Of a DNA stretch of 64,000 bases, positions 17,522 through 25,198 are shown one piece after another. Location of the stretch: positions 372,001-436,000 of the forward strand of contig NZ_SACL01000003.1 in NCBI RefSeq assembly GCF_004005855.1, read 5' to 3'. The translations under genes and the position numbers were made by a program. Each line of letters opens with the position of its first letter. Position 1 is the first letter of the stretch. Source of the stretch: Rhodovarius crocodyli. Its GTDB lineage: Bacteria > Pseudomonadota > Alphaproteobacteria > Acetobacterales > Acetobacteraceae. The notes under the pieces were generated by a model. The model was not told where the DNA came from. It made no database searches and was given only the letters and a program-made list of their open reading frames with translations.

Positions 17522-18490
17522 TCATTCGAGGCGGATGTTGGCGGCGCGGACCAGCTCGGCCCATTTCGCCAGCTCCGTGCCGATCCAGCCCCGGAAATGC
17601 TCGGGTGAGCTTTCCGCCGGGTCGCAGCAGACCTCGGCCATGCGGGCGCGCATGTCGGGGCGGCGCAGCGCCTCGCTTACCAGCGTCGCCATGCGGTCCA
17701 CGATCTCACGCGGGGTGCCGGCAGGGGCCACCAGCCCGTTGATGGTGCCGGCATCCACGCCGTTCAGCCCCAGCTCCGCGAAGGTCGGCACATTGGGCAT
17801 GGAGGGCGTGCGTTGAGCCCCGGTGATGGCCAGGCCGATCACCTGCCCGGTCTCCATCAGCGGGCGCGCCTGGATATAGGCGATGAAGGCCGAGTTCACC
17901 TCGCCGCCCACCACCGCGTTGATCGGCAGCGCGCCGCCGCGATACGACACATGCAGCAGCGGGGTGCCCAGCGCGATGGCCAACTGCTCACCCGCCACAT
18001 GCACCGCCGTGCCCACCCCGGCGCTGGCATAGGAGAACTGGCCCGGCCGGGCGCGGACATAGGCGCGCAGCTCATCGGCCGTGCGCACCGGGGTGCGCGG
18101 GTTGATCATCATCACCAGCGGTGCGGTGGCCACCAGCGCGATGGGCGCGAAATCCCGCTGCGTGTCATAGGGCAGCTGCATCAGCGACGGGTTCACCAGG
18201 AAGGCCAGGTCGATCATGCCGATCGTCAGGCCATCCGGCGCGGCGCGGGCCACGGCCTCCGTCCCGATCACGCTGTTGCCGCCGGGGCGGTTCTCCACCA
18301 CCACCGGCTGGCCCAGCCCTTCGGCCAAATGCGGCGCGACCAGCCGCGACAGCACATCCGTCACGCCGCCGGGCGCGTAGGGCACCAGCAGCCGGACCGT
18401 GCCGCGCGCGCGGGTCTGCGCCTCGGCCTGTGGGGACATCATCAGCGCGCATGCGCACGCCAGCAGCGAGGCAACAAGCCTGGCACCCAT
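17522..18490 (-). CDS. Bug/TctC-type tripartite tricarboxylate transporter receptor
   Basis: 322 residues. ATG 18490 is chosen because GGAGGG ends 8 bases before it; the in-frame GTG at 18499 would abut that site. A signal peptide ends near QAEAQ. Family hallmarks are VRLLVPYAPGGVTDVLSRL, VVENRPGGNSVIGTEAVARA and YASAGVGTAVHVAGEQL. These periplasmic receptors bind carboxylates or small aromatic acids. No TctA/TctB partner is adjacent, as is common for expanded Bug families in this group and in Burkholderiales. Confidence 0.9.
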   Translation of the reverse strand: MGARLVASLLACACALMMSPQAEAQTRARGTVRLLVPYAPGGVTDVLSRLVAPHLAEGLGQPVVVENRPGGNSVIGTEAVARAAPDGLTIGMIDLAFLVNPSLMQLPYDTQRDFAPIALVATAPLVMMINPRTPVRTADELRAYVRARPGQFSYASAGVGTAVHVAGEQLAIALGTPLLHVSYRGGALPINAVVGGEVNSAFIAYIQARPLMETGQVIGLAITGAQRTPSMPNVPTFAELGLNGVDAGTINGLVAPAGTPREIVDRMATLVSEALRRPDMRARMAEVCCDPAESSPEHFRGWIGTELAKWAELVRAANIRLE

Positions 18491-18579
18491 CCTGAACACC
18501 CTCCGTCAGGCCCCCTTTTCGGCGGGGCCATATGCATTGCGTGCCATGAGATCACGGCGGCCGGCGGGGTGACAGGCAC

Positions 18580-18613
18580 AAAAAAACCGCCGGGGCTGCC
18601 CCCGGCGGTTTTG
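18580..18613 (-). terminator. Rho-independent terminator of the alpha/beta hydrolase gene
   Basis: The perfect stem ACCGCCGGGG / CCCCGGCGGT with a short loop, read on the minus strand, is followed by a run of seven T. It sits 21 bases after the hydrolase stop codon. This is one of only two canonical intrinsic terminators noticed in the window. Confidence 0.85.
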
Positions 18614-18633
18614 TGATCGGCCGTCAGGCCGGA

Positions 18634-19302
18634 TCAGTCGGCGGCGAGCGCCATGCGCGAACCGCCCATGATGGTCTGCACGTGGTCCTGCGCCATGTTG
18701 GTCACGTTCTCCACCTGCTCCGGCGTGTAGACATGGCCGGCGCCGGCGATGGTGCGGTAGTCGATGGAGACACCCTTCTGGGTGTTCAGCTTCTCGACCA
18801 GCTTGCCGACGGAGCTGACGGGCACCAGCTCGTCATCCTCGCCATGCACCATCAGGCCGCCGCAGGGGCAGGGGGCCAGGAAGCCGAAATCATAGTGGCT
18901 GGCGGGCGGCGAGATGCAGATGAAGCCGCCCATTTCCGGCCGGCGCATCAGCAGCTGCATGCCCACATAGGCACCGAAGGAGTAGCCGGCGACCCACAGC
19001 ATGCTGGCGGCCGGGTTGACGGCCTGCAGGAAGTCCAGCGCGGCGGCGGCGTCGCTGATCTCACCGATGCCGCCGTCGTAGCGGCCCTGGGACTTGCCGA
19101 CGCCGCGGAAATTGAAGCGCAGGACGGAAAAGCCCATTTCCTGGTAGCGGGTGAACAGGCTGTGGATCACGCGGTTGTTCATCGTCCCGCCATGCAGCGG
19201 GTGGGGATGCAACAACAGGGCGACGGGCGCGTTGGGACGTTTAGCGTGGTGATAGCGGCCTTCGAGGCGGCCATCGGGGCCGGCGAACATCACTTCAGGC
19301 AT
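18634..19302 (-). CDS. Alpha/beta hydrolase, dienelactone-hydrolase/YpfH-like
   Basis: 222 residues from ATG 19302 (AGGG upstream). Longer in-frame starts add low-complexity sequence unlike the family. Motifs: LLHPHPLHGGTMNNRV (oxyanion region), RFNFRGVGKSQG, the nucleophile elbow VAGYSFGAYVG, VHGEDDELVPV with the acid, and GAGHVYT with the histidine. This is the 'HPHPLHGGTMNN' clan of small cytosolic serine hydrolases, typically annotated only as alpha/beta hydrolase. No signal peptide. Divergent from the Rrf2 regulator gene. Confidence 0.88.
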   Translation of the reverse strand: MPEVMFAGPDGRLEGRYHHAKRPNAPVALLLHPHPLHGGTMNNRVIHSLFTRYQEMGFSVLRFNFRGVGKSQGRYDGGIGEISDAAAALDFLQAVNPAASMLWVAGYSFGAYVGMQLLMRRPEMGGFICISPPASHYDFGFLAPCPCGGLMVHGEDDELVPVSSVGKLVEKLNTQKGVSIDYRTIAGAGHVYTPEQVENVTNMAQDHVQTIMGGSRMALAAD

Positions 19303-19688
19303 CGTACCCTGGCATCCATTTTCTGGGGCGGAGCGAACCGGAACGAAAAGCACCGTCGCGGACCGGAGGGTCGCGTTGCGGAACACTTCTCTCTCTCGGC
19401 CCGCTTGCGCCGCATGCGGGTGGGCACCATCCATGCGCCCTCTTGCGGGGGCGGTCATGAGACATCCTGTCCGTCCTCGCGCGATTGACGCGGCGGAAAC
19501 GTGAACATAGCCTCCGCAAAGCAGAGCGCGGTGGGCCTAGCTGGCAGGATGGCTTTGGCGGTGTCCGTTCCAAAGCTGAGCTTATGATAGTGTGTCTGGC
19601 TCGCGTTTTCTAATGGATTCAGCCTAGGTCGCGCATGGCTGGGTTCCGTTCGGCGCATGCCGCTGCTGAATTCTGGAAGGATGGGGTT
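19303..19688. promoter_or_regulatory. 386-base divergent regulatory region with a palindrome over a -10-like box
   Basis: No gene supported here. The most structured part is AAGCTGAGCTT at 19573-19583, a perfect palindrome about its central G, which runs into TATGAT at 19583-19588, a plausible -10 box about 100 bases before the Rrf2 start. No clear -35 at the right distance. The rest shows no repeats or hairpins of note. The box-operator overlap would suit autorepression by the Rrf2 protein, which is inference. Confidence 0.35.
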
Positions 19689-20159
19689 TTGCGGATCTCT
19701 ACCCGTGGGCGCTACGCTGTCATGGCTCTGGTCGAACTCGCCTCGCGTGAGGCTGCCGCTCCGGCCCCGCCGGCCGGGCGCCGGAAGCCCCCTGTGTCGC
19801 TCGCCGAGATCGCGGCCTCCCGCCTGCTGTCCCTCGCTTATCTGGAGCAGCTGTTCGGCCCGCTGCGCCGTGCCGGCATCGTCACCTCCACCCGTGGTCC
19901 GGGCGGGGGCTACCGCCTGGTGAACCCGCCCGAGCAGATCACCATCGCCACCATCATCGACGCGGTGGAGGAGCCCTTCCTGACCCGCGACGAGCCCGCC
20001 TCGGAACGACAGGTGGCGGAGGCCGCGGACCGGCTGTGGCAGGAGCTGGACCGCCACGTCCAGCATTTCCTGGAAAGCGTGAGCCTGGCCGATGTGCTGC
20101 ATGGCAGGGTGGGCATGGCCCGGCTGGCGCGCGGCAGGGAACTTCCCGTCATCTGCTAG
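19689..20159 (+). CDS. Rrf2-family transcriptional regulator without Fe-S cysteines
   Basis: 156 residues if translation starts at TTG 19689, which has GGAAGGA 8-9 bases upstream and gives the canonical family start LRISTRGRYAVMALVELA; an ATG at 19635 would add 18 residues. The winged helix follows with SLAEIAASRLLSLAYLEQLFGPLRRAG and the wing STRGPGGGYRL. IscR-type Cys ligands are absent: between residues 85 and 130 there is no Cys, and only the last residue is Cys. So it is probably not a [2Fe-2S] sensor. It lies 6 bases before the cysteine desulfurase gene and is likely co-transcribed with it. Confidence 0.85.
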   Translation: MRISTRGRYAVMALVELASREAAAPAPPAGRRKPPVSLAEIAASRLLSLAYLEQLFGPLRRAGIVTSTRGPGGGYRLVNPPEQITIATIIDAVEEPFLTRDEPASERQVAEAADRLWQELDRHVQHFLESVSLADVLHGRVGMARLARGRELPVIC

Positions 20160-20165
20160 GCCGCG

Positions 20166-21221
20166 ATGCTGTACCTTGACGCCAACGCCACCGAATCACC
20201 CCGCCCCGCCGCGACGGAGGCCGCGATCGCGGCCATGCGCGCGGCGGGCAACCCTTCCTCCGTGCATGCCGCCGGCCGCGCCGCCCGCCGCATCCTTGAG
20301 GACGCGCGTGAGGCCGTGGCCCGCGCCTTCGGCGGCCGCCCGGCCGATACGGTGCTGACGGCCGGCGGCACGGAGGCCGATACGCTGGCCCTGCGCGGGC
20401 TTGCCGCCGGGCGCCGCATCCTGGCCGGCGCCACGGAGCACCCGGCCGTGCGCGCCATTCCCCACACCGAAATCCCGGTGCTGCCCGACGGCAGGCTGGA
20501 TCTGGCGGCGCTTGAGGCCCTGCTGGCCGGGGGCGATCCGGCGCTGGTCGCGGTCATGGCCGCCAATAACGAGACGGGCGTGATCCATCCGCTGGAGGAT
20601 GCGGCCGCCCTGTGCCGTGCCCATGGGGCACTGCTGCATGTGGACGCGGTGCAGGCGGCCGGGCGCATCGCCATCCCGCCCGTGTGGGACAGCCTGGCGG
20701 TTTCCGGCCACAAGCTGGGCGCGCCGATGGGGGCGGGGGCGCTGCTGCTGCGCACAGGGCTGCAGCCCGCGCCCATCATCACCGGCGGCGGCCAGGAGCG
20801 CGGCCGGCGCGGCGGCACGGAGCCCTTGCCGGCCATCGCCGGCATGGGGGTGGCGGCGGGGCTGGCCGTGCCCGATGCGCGCATCGGCGCCCTGCGCGAC
20901 GCCATGGAGGCCGGCCTGCCCGAGGGCGCCCTTGTCGTCGGCCGCGCGGCCCCGCGCCTGCCCAACACCAGCTGCATCGTGCTGCCCGGCATTTCCGCCG
21001 AGCGGCAGCTGCTGGTGCTGGACCAGGCGGGCATCTGCGTCTCCTCCGGTTCCGCCTGTTCCTCGGGCAAGGTCGCGCGGTCGCATGTGCTGCTGGCCAT
21101 GGGGCTGGGCGAGCAGGCCGGCCAGGCCATCCGCGTTTCCCTGCCCTGGGACGCGCCGGAGGACAGCGCCGAGCGCTTCCTCGAGGCCTATCACGCGATG
21201 GTGCTGCGGCTGCGTCGATAG
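20166..21221 (+). CDS. Cysteine desulfurase, NifS/IscS-like class V aminotransferase
   Basis: 351 residues, ATG 20166. PLP-dependent removal of sulfur from cysteine for Fe-S clusters or thiolation. LYLDANATESPRP opens the fold, AANNETGVIHP and HVDAVQAAG are PLP contacts, Lys183 in SGHKLGAP is the Schiff-base lysine, and Cys298 in SSGSACSSGK is the persulfide cysteine on the short mobile loop. About 50 residues shorter than IscS. It follows the Rrf2 gene, but no iscU or sufBCD genes follow, so this is a stand-alone copy. Confidence 0.92.
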   Translation: MLYLDANATESPRPAATEAAIAAMRAAGNPSSVHAAGRAARRILEDAREAVARAFGGRPADTVLTAGGTEADTLALRGLAAGRRILAGATEHPAVRAIPHTEIPVLPDGRLDLAALEALLAGGDPALVAVMAANNETGVIHPLEDAAALCRAHGALLHVDAVQAAGRIAIPPVWDSLAVSGHKLGAPMGAGALLLRTGLQPAPIITGGGQERGRRGGTEPLPAIAGMGVAAGLAVPDARIGALRDAMEAGLPEGALVVGRAAPRLPNTSCIVLPGISAERQLLVLDQAGICVSSGSACSSGKVARSHVLLAMGLGEQAGQAIRVSLPWDAPEDSAERFLEAYHAMVLRLRR

Positions 21222-21227
21222 AGATTG

Positions 21228-21273
21228 CCTCCCGTGCCGCATCCTGGCCAGGATGCGGAAAAATGACGGGAGG
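21228..21273 (+). promoter_or_regulatory. Nested hairpin covering the ribosome-binding site of the tannase-family gene
   Basis: Outer arms CCTCCCGT (21228-21235) and ACGGGAGG (21266-21273) are perfect reverse complements. Between them lies a 22-base perfect palindrome at 21237-21258 (half-site CCGCATCCTGG). The right outer arm contains the GGGAGG ribosome-binding site, five bases before ATG 21279. In RNA this would sequester the site; in DNA the inner palindrome could be an operator. It could also attenuate transcription from the upstream gene. Confidence 0.6.
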
Positions 21274-21278
21274 AACCC

Positions 21279-22799
21279 ATGTTCACCAGGATATTCCTGG
21301 CGGCTGCGCTGTGGTGCATGGCCGGCGCCGCGCATGCTCAAAGCACAACCGACTGCGCGGCCCTGGCCGGCATGGCCATCCCCGACACCAACCTGCTCTC
21401 GGCCACGCTGGTGCCGGAACGCGACGGGCTGCCCGCGCATTGCCGGGTGCTGGGCTATGTCCGCCCCGCCATCAATTTCGAGATCCGCCTGCCCACCACG
21501 GGCTGGAACGGCAAGTTCTACATGGTGGGTTGCGGCGGCTTCTGCGGCCAGGTGCTGTCGGAGCGCCCGAACTTCACCAATGCCATGAACTATGGCCTGC
21601 GCCGCGGCTATGCCGCCGCCACCACCGATGCGGGCCATTGGGGCACCGGCAGCACCGATGCACGCTGGGCCTGGAACAACCGGCAGGGTGAGATCGACTG
21701 GGGCACCCGCGCCATCCCGGAGGTGACGCGCGTCTCGCGTGCCGTCATCGCCGCCTTCTACACGCGCGGGGCGGAGCGTTCCTATTTCGCCGGCTGTTCC
21801 ACCGGCGGGCGGCAGGCGCTGATGCAGGCGCAGCGCTTCCCGGATGATTTCGACGGCATCATCGCGGGCTCCCCCGCGCTCGACTACACGGGGCTGGTGG
21901 CCACCTTCCTGGCCTGGACCACCCAGGCCAACACGGATGCGCAGGGCCGCCCCATCCTGACCCATGCCCGCGTGCCGCTGATCAGCCGCGCCGTGACCGA
22001 GGCCTGCGACGCCACCGATGGGCTGCGCGACGGCATGGTCTCCAACCCGCGCGCCTGCCAGTTCGACCCCGCGACGCTGCAATGCCCGGCAGGTAGCAGC
22101 GGGGAGCAATGCCTCAGCCCCGCCGAGGTGGGCGTGCTGCGCGCCTGGTATCGCGGCCCGCGCAACGCGGCGGGCCAGCAGCTGTATCCGGGCGGCATTC
22201 CCATGGGGTCCGAGGCGTTCTGGCCCGTGTGGCTGACCGGTTCCGCCACGGCGCCCGCGGTTAACCCGCTGTTTGCGTTGAATTTCCTGCGCTACATGGC
22301 CTTCCAGGAGGACCCGGGAGAGAATTACCAGGTCAGCCAGTTCGACATGGAGCGCGACCCGGCCCGGCTGGCCTTCATGGGCGCGCTGTACAACGCCACC
22401 TCCACCGATCTGTCGCGCTTCCGCGCCCGCAACGCGCGCCTCATCGTCTATCACGGCTGGGCCGATGCGATCGTTACGCCGGAACGCACGGTGGACTGGT
22501 TCGAGGCCGCCACCCGCGCGGCCGGCGGGCGCGAGCAGATGGACCAGTTCGCCCGGCTGTTCATGATCCCGGGCTTCGACCATTGCGGCCTCTCGCCGGC
22601 CGGCCCCGGCATCAGCGAGACGGGCTTCGACCCGCTGACCGCGCTGGAGAACTGGGTGGAGCGCGGCCAGCCGCCTGCCTCCATCCCGACGACGCGCCAG
22701 GCGGAGCCCCGGTTCAGCCGCCCCGTCTGCCCCTGGCCGCAGCAGGCCCGCCATCAGGGCGGCGATGCGGCGGTGGCGGAAAGCTTCGCCTGCCGGTGA
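21279..22799 (+). CDS. Secreted tannase/feruloyl-esterase family hydrolase
   Basis: 506 residues with a signal peptide (MFTRIFLAAALWCMAGAAHAQ). The family CS-D-HC arrangement is intact: Cys173-Ser174 in the elbow GCSTGGRQA, Asp396 in HGWADAIVTP and His435-Cys436 in PGFDHCGLS. In characterised members the two cysteines form a disulfide next to the triad. Such enzymes cleave esters of gallic, ferulic or related aromatic acids; some bacterial members act on MHET-like or other synthetic esters. The true ester here is unknown. Periplasmic or secreted. Confidence 0.9.
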   Translation: MFTRIFLAAALWCMAGAAHAQSTTDCAALAGMAIPDTNLLSATLVPERDGLPAHCRVLGYVRPAINFEIRLPTTGWNGKFYMVGCGGFCGQVLSERPNFTNAMNYGLRRGYAAATTDAGHWGTGSTDARWAWNNRQGEIDWGTRAIPEVTRVSRAVIAAFYTRGAERSYFAGCSTGGRQALMQAQRFPDDFDGIIAGSPALDYTGLVATFLAWTTQANTDAQGRPILTHARVPLISRAVTEACDATDGLRDGMVSNPRACQFDPATLQCPAGSSGEQCLSPAEVGVLRAWYRGPRNAAGQQLYPGGIPMGSEAFWPVWLTGSATAPAVNPLFALNFLRYMAFQEDPGENYQVSQFDMERDPARLAFMGALYNATSTDLSRFRARNARLIVYHGWADAIVTPERTVDWFEAATRAAGGREQMDQFARLFMIPGFDHCGLSPAGPGISETGFDPLTALENWVERGQPPASIPTTRQAEPRFSRPVCPWPQQARHQGGDAAVAESFACR

Positions 22800-22806
22800 G
22801 GGCGCC

Positions 22807-24801
22807 CTACAGCGGCACCGTTACAGTCAGGCGCAGCGAGAGTGGCTCCGCCGGGTGCAGATGCCGCCCGGCCACACCTCCTGTCGGCTCCCCCGGCAGG
22901 CGTGACGTGTAGAAATACTCGATCTGGCTGCCGCGCGCGTTCAGCAGGTTCAGCCCATCCAACTGCGCCCGCACGCCATTGCCGAACGCGTATCCCACCC
23001 GCCCGTTCACCAGGGTCGTCGCACGCGACCGGGTGGAATTGTCCTCGACCAGCGGGCGCTCGCCGAAATGGCGCAGCCGGGCACCGGCGAACCAGCCCTG
23101 CTCGCGGCCCAGGCGGATACCGGCGGTGGCGATCAGCGCCGGCGCGCCGGGGATGCGGTTGCCCGCCGGGTCGGTGTCGGTGAAACGCGCCTGGGTGGCG
23201 GCGATCTCGCCGTCCAGCGCCAGCCAGGGCGTGGGCTGCCATCGCGCGGTGGCCTCGACGCCCAGGCGGCGGCTGGGCCGGCCGGCCTCGGTGGTGCCGG
23301 CGTCGCCCACGAACAGGATCTCGGAGCCCAGCGTCAGCAGGAAGCCCGAGAGGGTCAGTTCCAGCCCCTCGGCGGGGCGGCTGCGCAGGCCGATCTCGAC
23401 ACCCCGGGCGCGCACCAGCACGGGCACCCGCGACATCGGGCTGATGCGGTCGCCGGGGGCCACAATGATGGTGGCGCCGCGCAGGTCGTTGCTGTGAAAG
23501 CCGGTGCCGGCCTGGGCGAAGAACTCGGTGCGCAGGAACGGACCTAACACCAGCCCCAGCTTCGGGCTCAGCATCGCCTGCTGCGCCGTGCCGGAATTGG
23601 CGGCCAGGTCGCTGCGCACGCGCCCGCCGGTCACGTCGCCGCGCAGCCCGGCCGTGAGGCGCAGCCAGGGCAGGGCGGTCAGCGTCGCATCGGCCCAGAG
23701 GCCTGCCGTGCCCTCCCGCACCCGGTCCGCCCGCACGGTCGACAGCCAGGCGCGTTCCTGCGTGCGGAACAGCCCCAGCGCGATGTCGTCATAGCGCCCC
23801 TGGATTCCCGCCCGCAGCGTCAGCGGCAGGCCGGCCAGCGTCGTCGGCAGGCTGTGCCGCGCATCGAAACCCATGACCCAGCGCCGGTCGGATTGCCGGA
23901 ACTGGTCCCCGCGCTCCGGGTCGTCCAGCGCATAGGTGAAGTTGTTCCACAGGTTCAGCCGGGAATGGATGGCATAGGCCGAGACGGCGGTGGTGCCCCA
24001 TTCCCCACTCCGCGCCCAGCGCGCCGACAGCGAGTAGCGCTGCGCATTGCCGCCGTCGCTGGGGTCCAGCGTGCCGTAGCGGCCGATGGCGGCGCGCTCC
24101 GGTATCTGGTCGGTCGAGGTCCAGCGCCCGGCATAGGCCATGGCCGTGACGGTCAGCCCGTCATCCTCCGTGCCCCGGCTGTAGCGCAACAGGGCGTTCA
24201 GGCGGTGCAGATGCTCGCCGCGCTGCCAGGGGCCCTGGTTGCCCGCGGCCTCGACCATCCCCAGCAGGTTGCCTTCGCCCAGGCGCATGCTGCCGCCCGC
24301 CACACCCCGCCAATAGCCGTAACTGCCATAGCTGGCCTGCGCGAAGGGGCGCAGCGTGTCGGCCAGGCCCAGGCGCAGCGCGCCGGCGGTGGCGAAATCC
24401 CCGTGCTCGGCCGCGAAGGGGCCCTTGCGCACCGACAGCCCGGCCAGCGCCTCCGGGATCAGGAAGTTCAGGTCGGCATAGCCCTGGCCATGGCCGTGGG
24501 TGGGCATGTTCACCGGCATGCCGTCCACGCTGATCGCCAGATCCGTGCCGTGGTCCAGGTTGAAGCCGCGCAGGAAATACTGGTTCGCCTTCCCCTCGCC
24601 GCTGTGCTGCGTGACGATCAGGCCGGGGGCTGCCTCCAGCAGCTCCCCTACCCGTGCGACGGGGCGTGCCAGCAATTCGTCCCTCTCCACCTCGCGCTCG
24701 GTGGCCGAGAGGGGCGGTGCGGCGACGACGTCCAGCGCCGGCAGCTCCTGCGCCAGCGCCGGCAGGGGCAGCAGCAGTAGCAGCGTGGCGGCCAGCCTCA
24801 C
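22807..24801 (-). CDS. TonB-dependent outer-membrane receptor
   Basis: 664 residues. Starts with a GTG overlapping the TGA of the DUF1330 gene (GTGA), so it is translationally coupled. After a signal peptide, LDVVAAP could be the TonB box. The plug carries GLIVTQHSGEGKANQYFLRG and GHGQGYADLNFLIPE. The rest is a beta-barrel of aromatic-rich strands ending LSLRLTVTVPL. The substrate is not known; the distinctive HGHGQGYADLNF plug motif belongs to a poorly characterised subgroup. Control by the divergent GntR regulator is likely. Confidence 0.88.
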   Translation of the reverse strand: MRLAATLLLLLPLPALAQELPALDVVAAPPLSATEREVERDELLARPVARVGELLEAAPGLIVTQHSGEGKANQYFLRGFNLDHGTDLAISVDGMPVNMPTHGHGQGYADLNFLIPEALAGLSVRKGPFAAEHGDFATAGALRLGLADTLRPFAQASYGSYGYWRGVAGGSMRLGEGNLLGMVEAAGNQGPWQRGEHLHRLNALLRYSRGTEDDGLTVTAMAYAGRWTSTDQIPERAAIGRYGTLDPSDGGNAQRYSLSARWARSGEWGTTAVSAYAIHSRLNLWNNFTYALDDPERGDQFRQSDRRWVMGFDARHSLPTTLAGLPLTLRAGIQGRYDDIALGLFRTQERAWLSTVRADRVREGTAGLWADATLTALPWLRLTAGLRGDVTGGRVRSDLAANSGTAQQAMLSPKLGLVLGPFLRTEFFAQAGTGFHSNDLRGATIIVAPGDRISPMSRVPVLVRARGVEIGLRSRPAEGLELTLSGFLLTLGSEILFVGDAGTTEAGRPSRRLGVEATARWQPTPWLALDGEIAATQARFTDTDPAGNRIPGAPALIATAGIRLGREQGWFAGARLRHFGERPLVEDNSTRSRATTLVNGRVGYAFGNGVRAQLDGLNLLNARGSQIEYFYTSRLPGEPTGGVAGRHLHPAEPLSLRLTVTVPL

Positions 24802-25088
24802 GCCAGGCCCTGCACCGCGATCAGCCGGGAACGGGCGCTGGCCTGGCGTGCCGCGATCAGCGGGGCGTAGTCAGGTGAGGCGAACAGCGCGCGGATCGCC
24901 TCCATGTCCGGGAACTCGATCACGATCATGTCCCGCGAGGCCCAGTCGCCCTCCAGCGTCAGCGGGGCCTTGTCGATGGCGATGGTCCGGCCGCCGAAGC
25001 GGCGCACCACCTCCAGCGCCGGGGCGCGATAGGCGGCGAATCCCGCCTCGTCATGGATGTCGATGTCGCCGATCAGATAGGCTGGCAT
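24798..25088 (-). CDS. DUF1330 family protein
   Basis: 96 residues from ATG 25088, with GGGGAGG 9-10 bases upstream. It has the compact ferredoxin-like DUF1330 pattern: MPAYLIGDIDIHDEAGFAAYR, GGRTIAIDKAP, LEGDWASRDMIVIEFPD and FASPDYAPLIAARQ. No enzymatic role is established for the family. First gene of a two-gene operon with the TonB receptor. The 131-residue extension to 25193 is rejected because it would read through the GntR operator and lacks a ribosome-binding site. Confidence 0.88.
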   Translation of the reverse strand: MPAYLIGDIDIHDEAGFAAYRAPALEVVRRFGGRTIAIDKAPLTLEGDWASRDMIVIEFPDMEAIRALFASPDYAPLIAARQASARSRLIAVQGLA

Positions 25089-25097
25089 GGTGCTTGT

Positions 25098-25128
25098 CCT
25101 CCCCGCAGCGATCCTGGCCGGGATGGGG
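25098..25128 (-). promoter_or_regulatory. Leader hairpin related to the one before the tannase gene
   Basis: Read on the minus strand, CCCCATCCCGGCCAGGAT is followed after six bases by the GGGGAGG ribosome-binding site of the DUF1330 gene. The core ATCCyGGCCAGGAT and its placement just before a G-rich binding site match the tannase leader at 21228-21273, although pairing is imperfect here (CCCC with GGGG, ATCC with GGAT). Confidence 0.45.
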
Positions 25129-25163
25129 CGGCGCGCCAATGGCTTGTGTGCCTGTACGGACGA

Positions 25164-25184
25164 CCTGTATGAAACCCATACAGG
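25164..25184. promoter_or_regulatory. Perfect palindromic operator for the GntR regulator
   Basis: CCTGTATG (25164-25171) and CATACAGG (25177-25184) are exact reverse complements around a 5-base AAACC spacer. The site lies between the divergent GntR gene (start 25199) and the DUF1330-TonB operon (start 25088). A related half-site, CCTGTACGG, begins at 25151. Size and placement fit a HutC-subfamily GntR dimer. The site covers the alternative ATG at 25169, supporting the 25199 start. Confidence 0.7.
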
Positions 25185-25198
25185 GAAAGCCACGCACC

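Noticed and set aside
20196-22754. 852-codon minus-strand frame opposite cysteine desulfurase and tannase genes
   Set aside because: No recognisable motif, and it crosses the gene boundary and hairpin of two well-supported genes.
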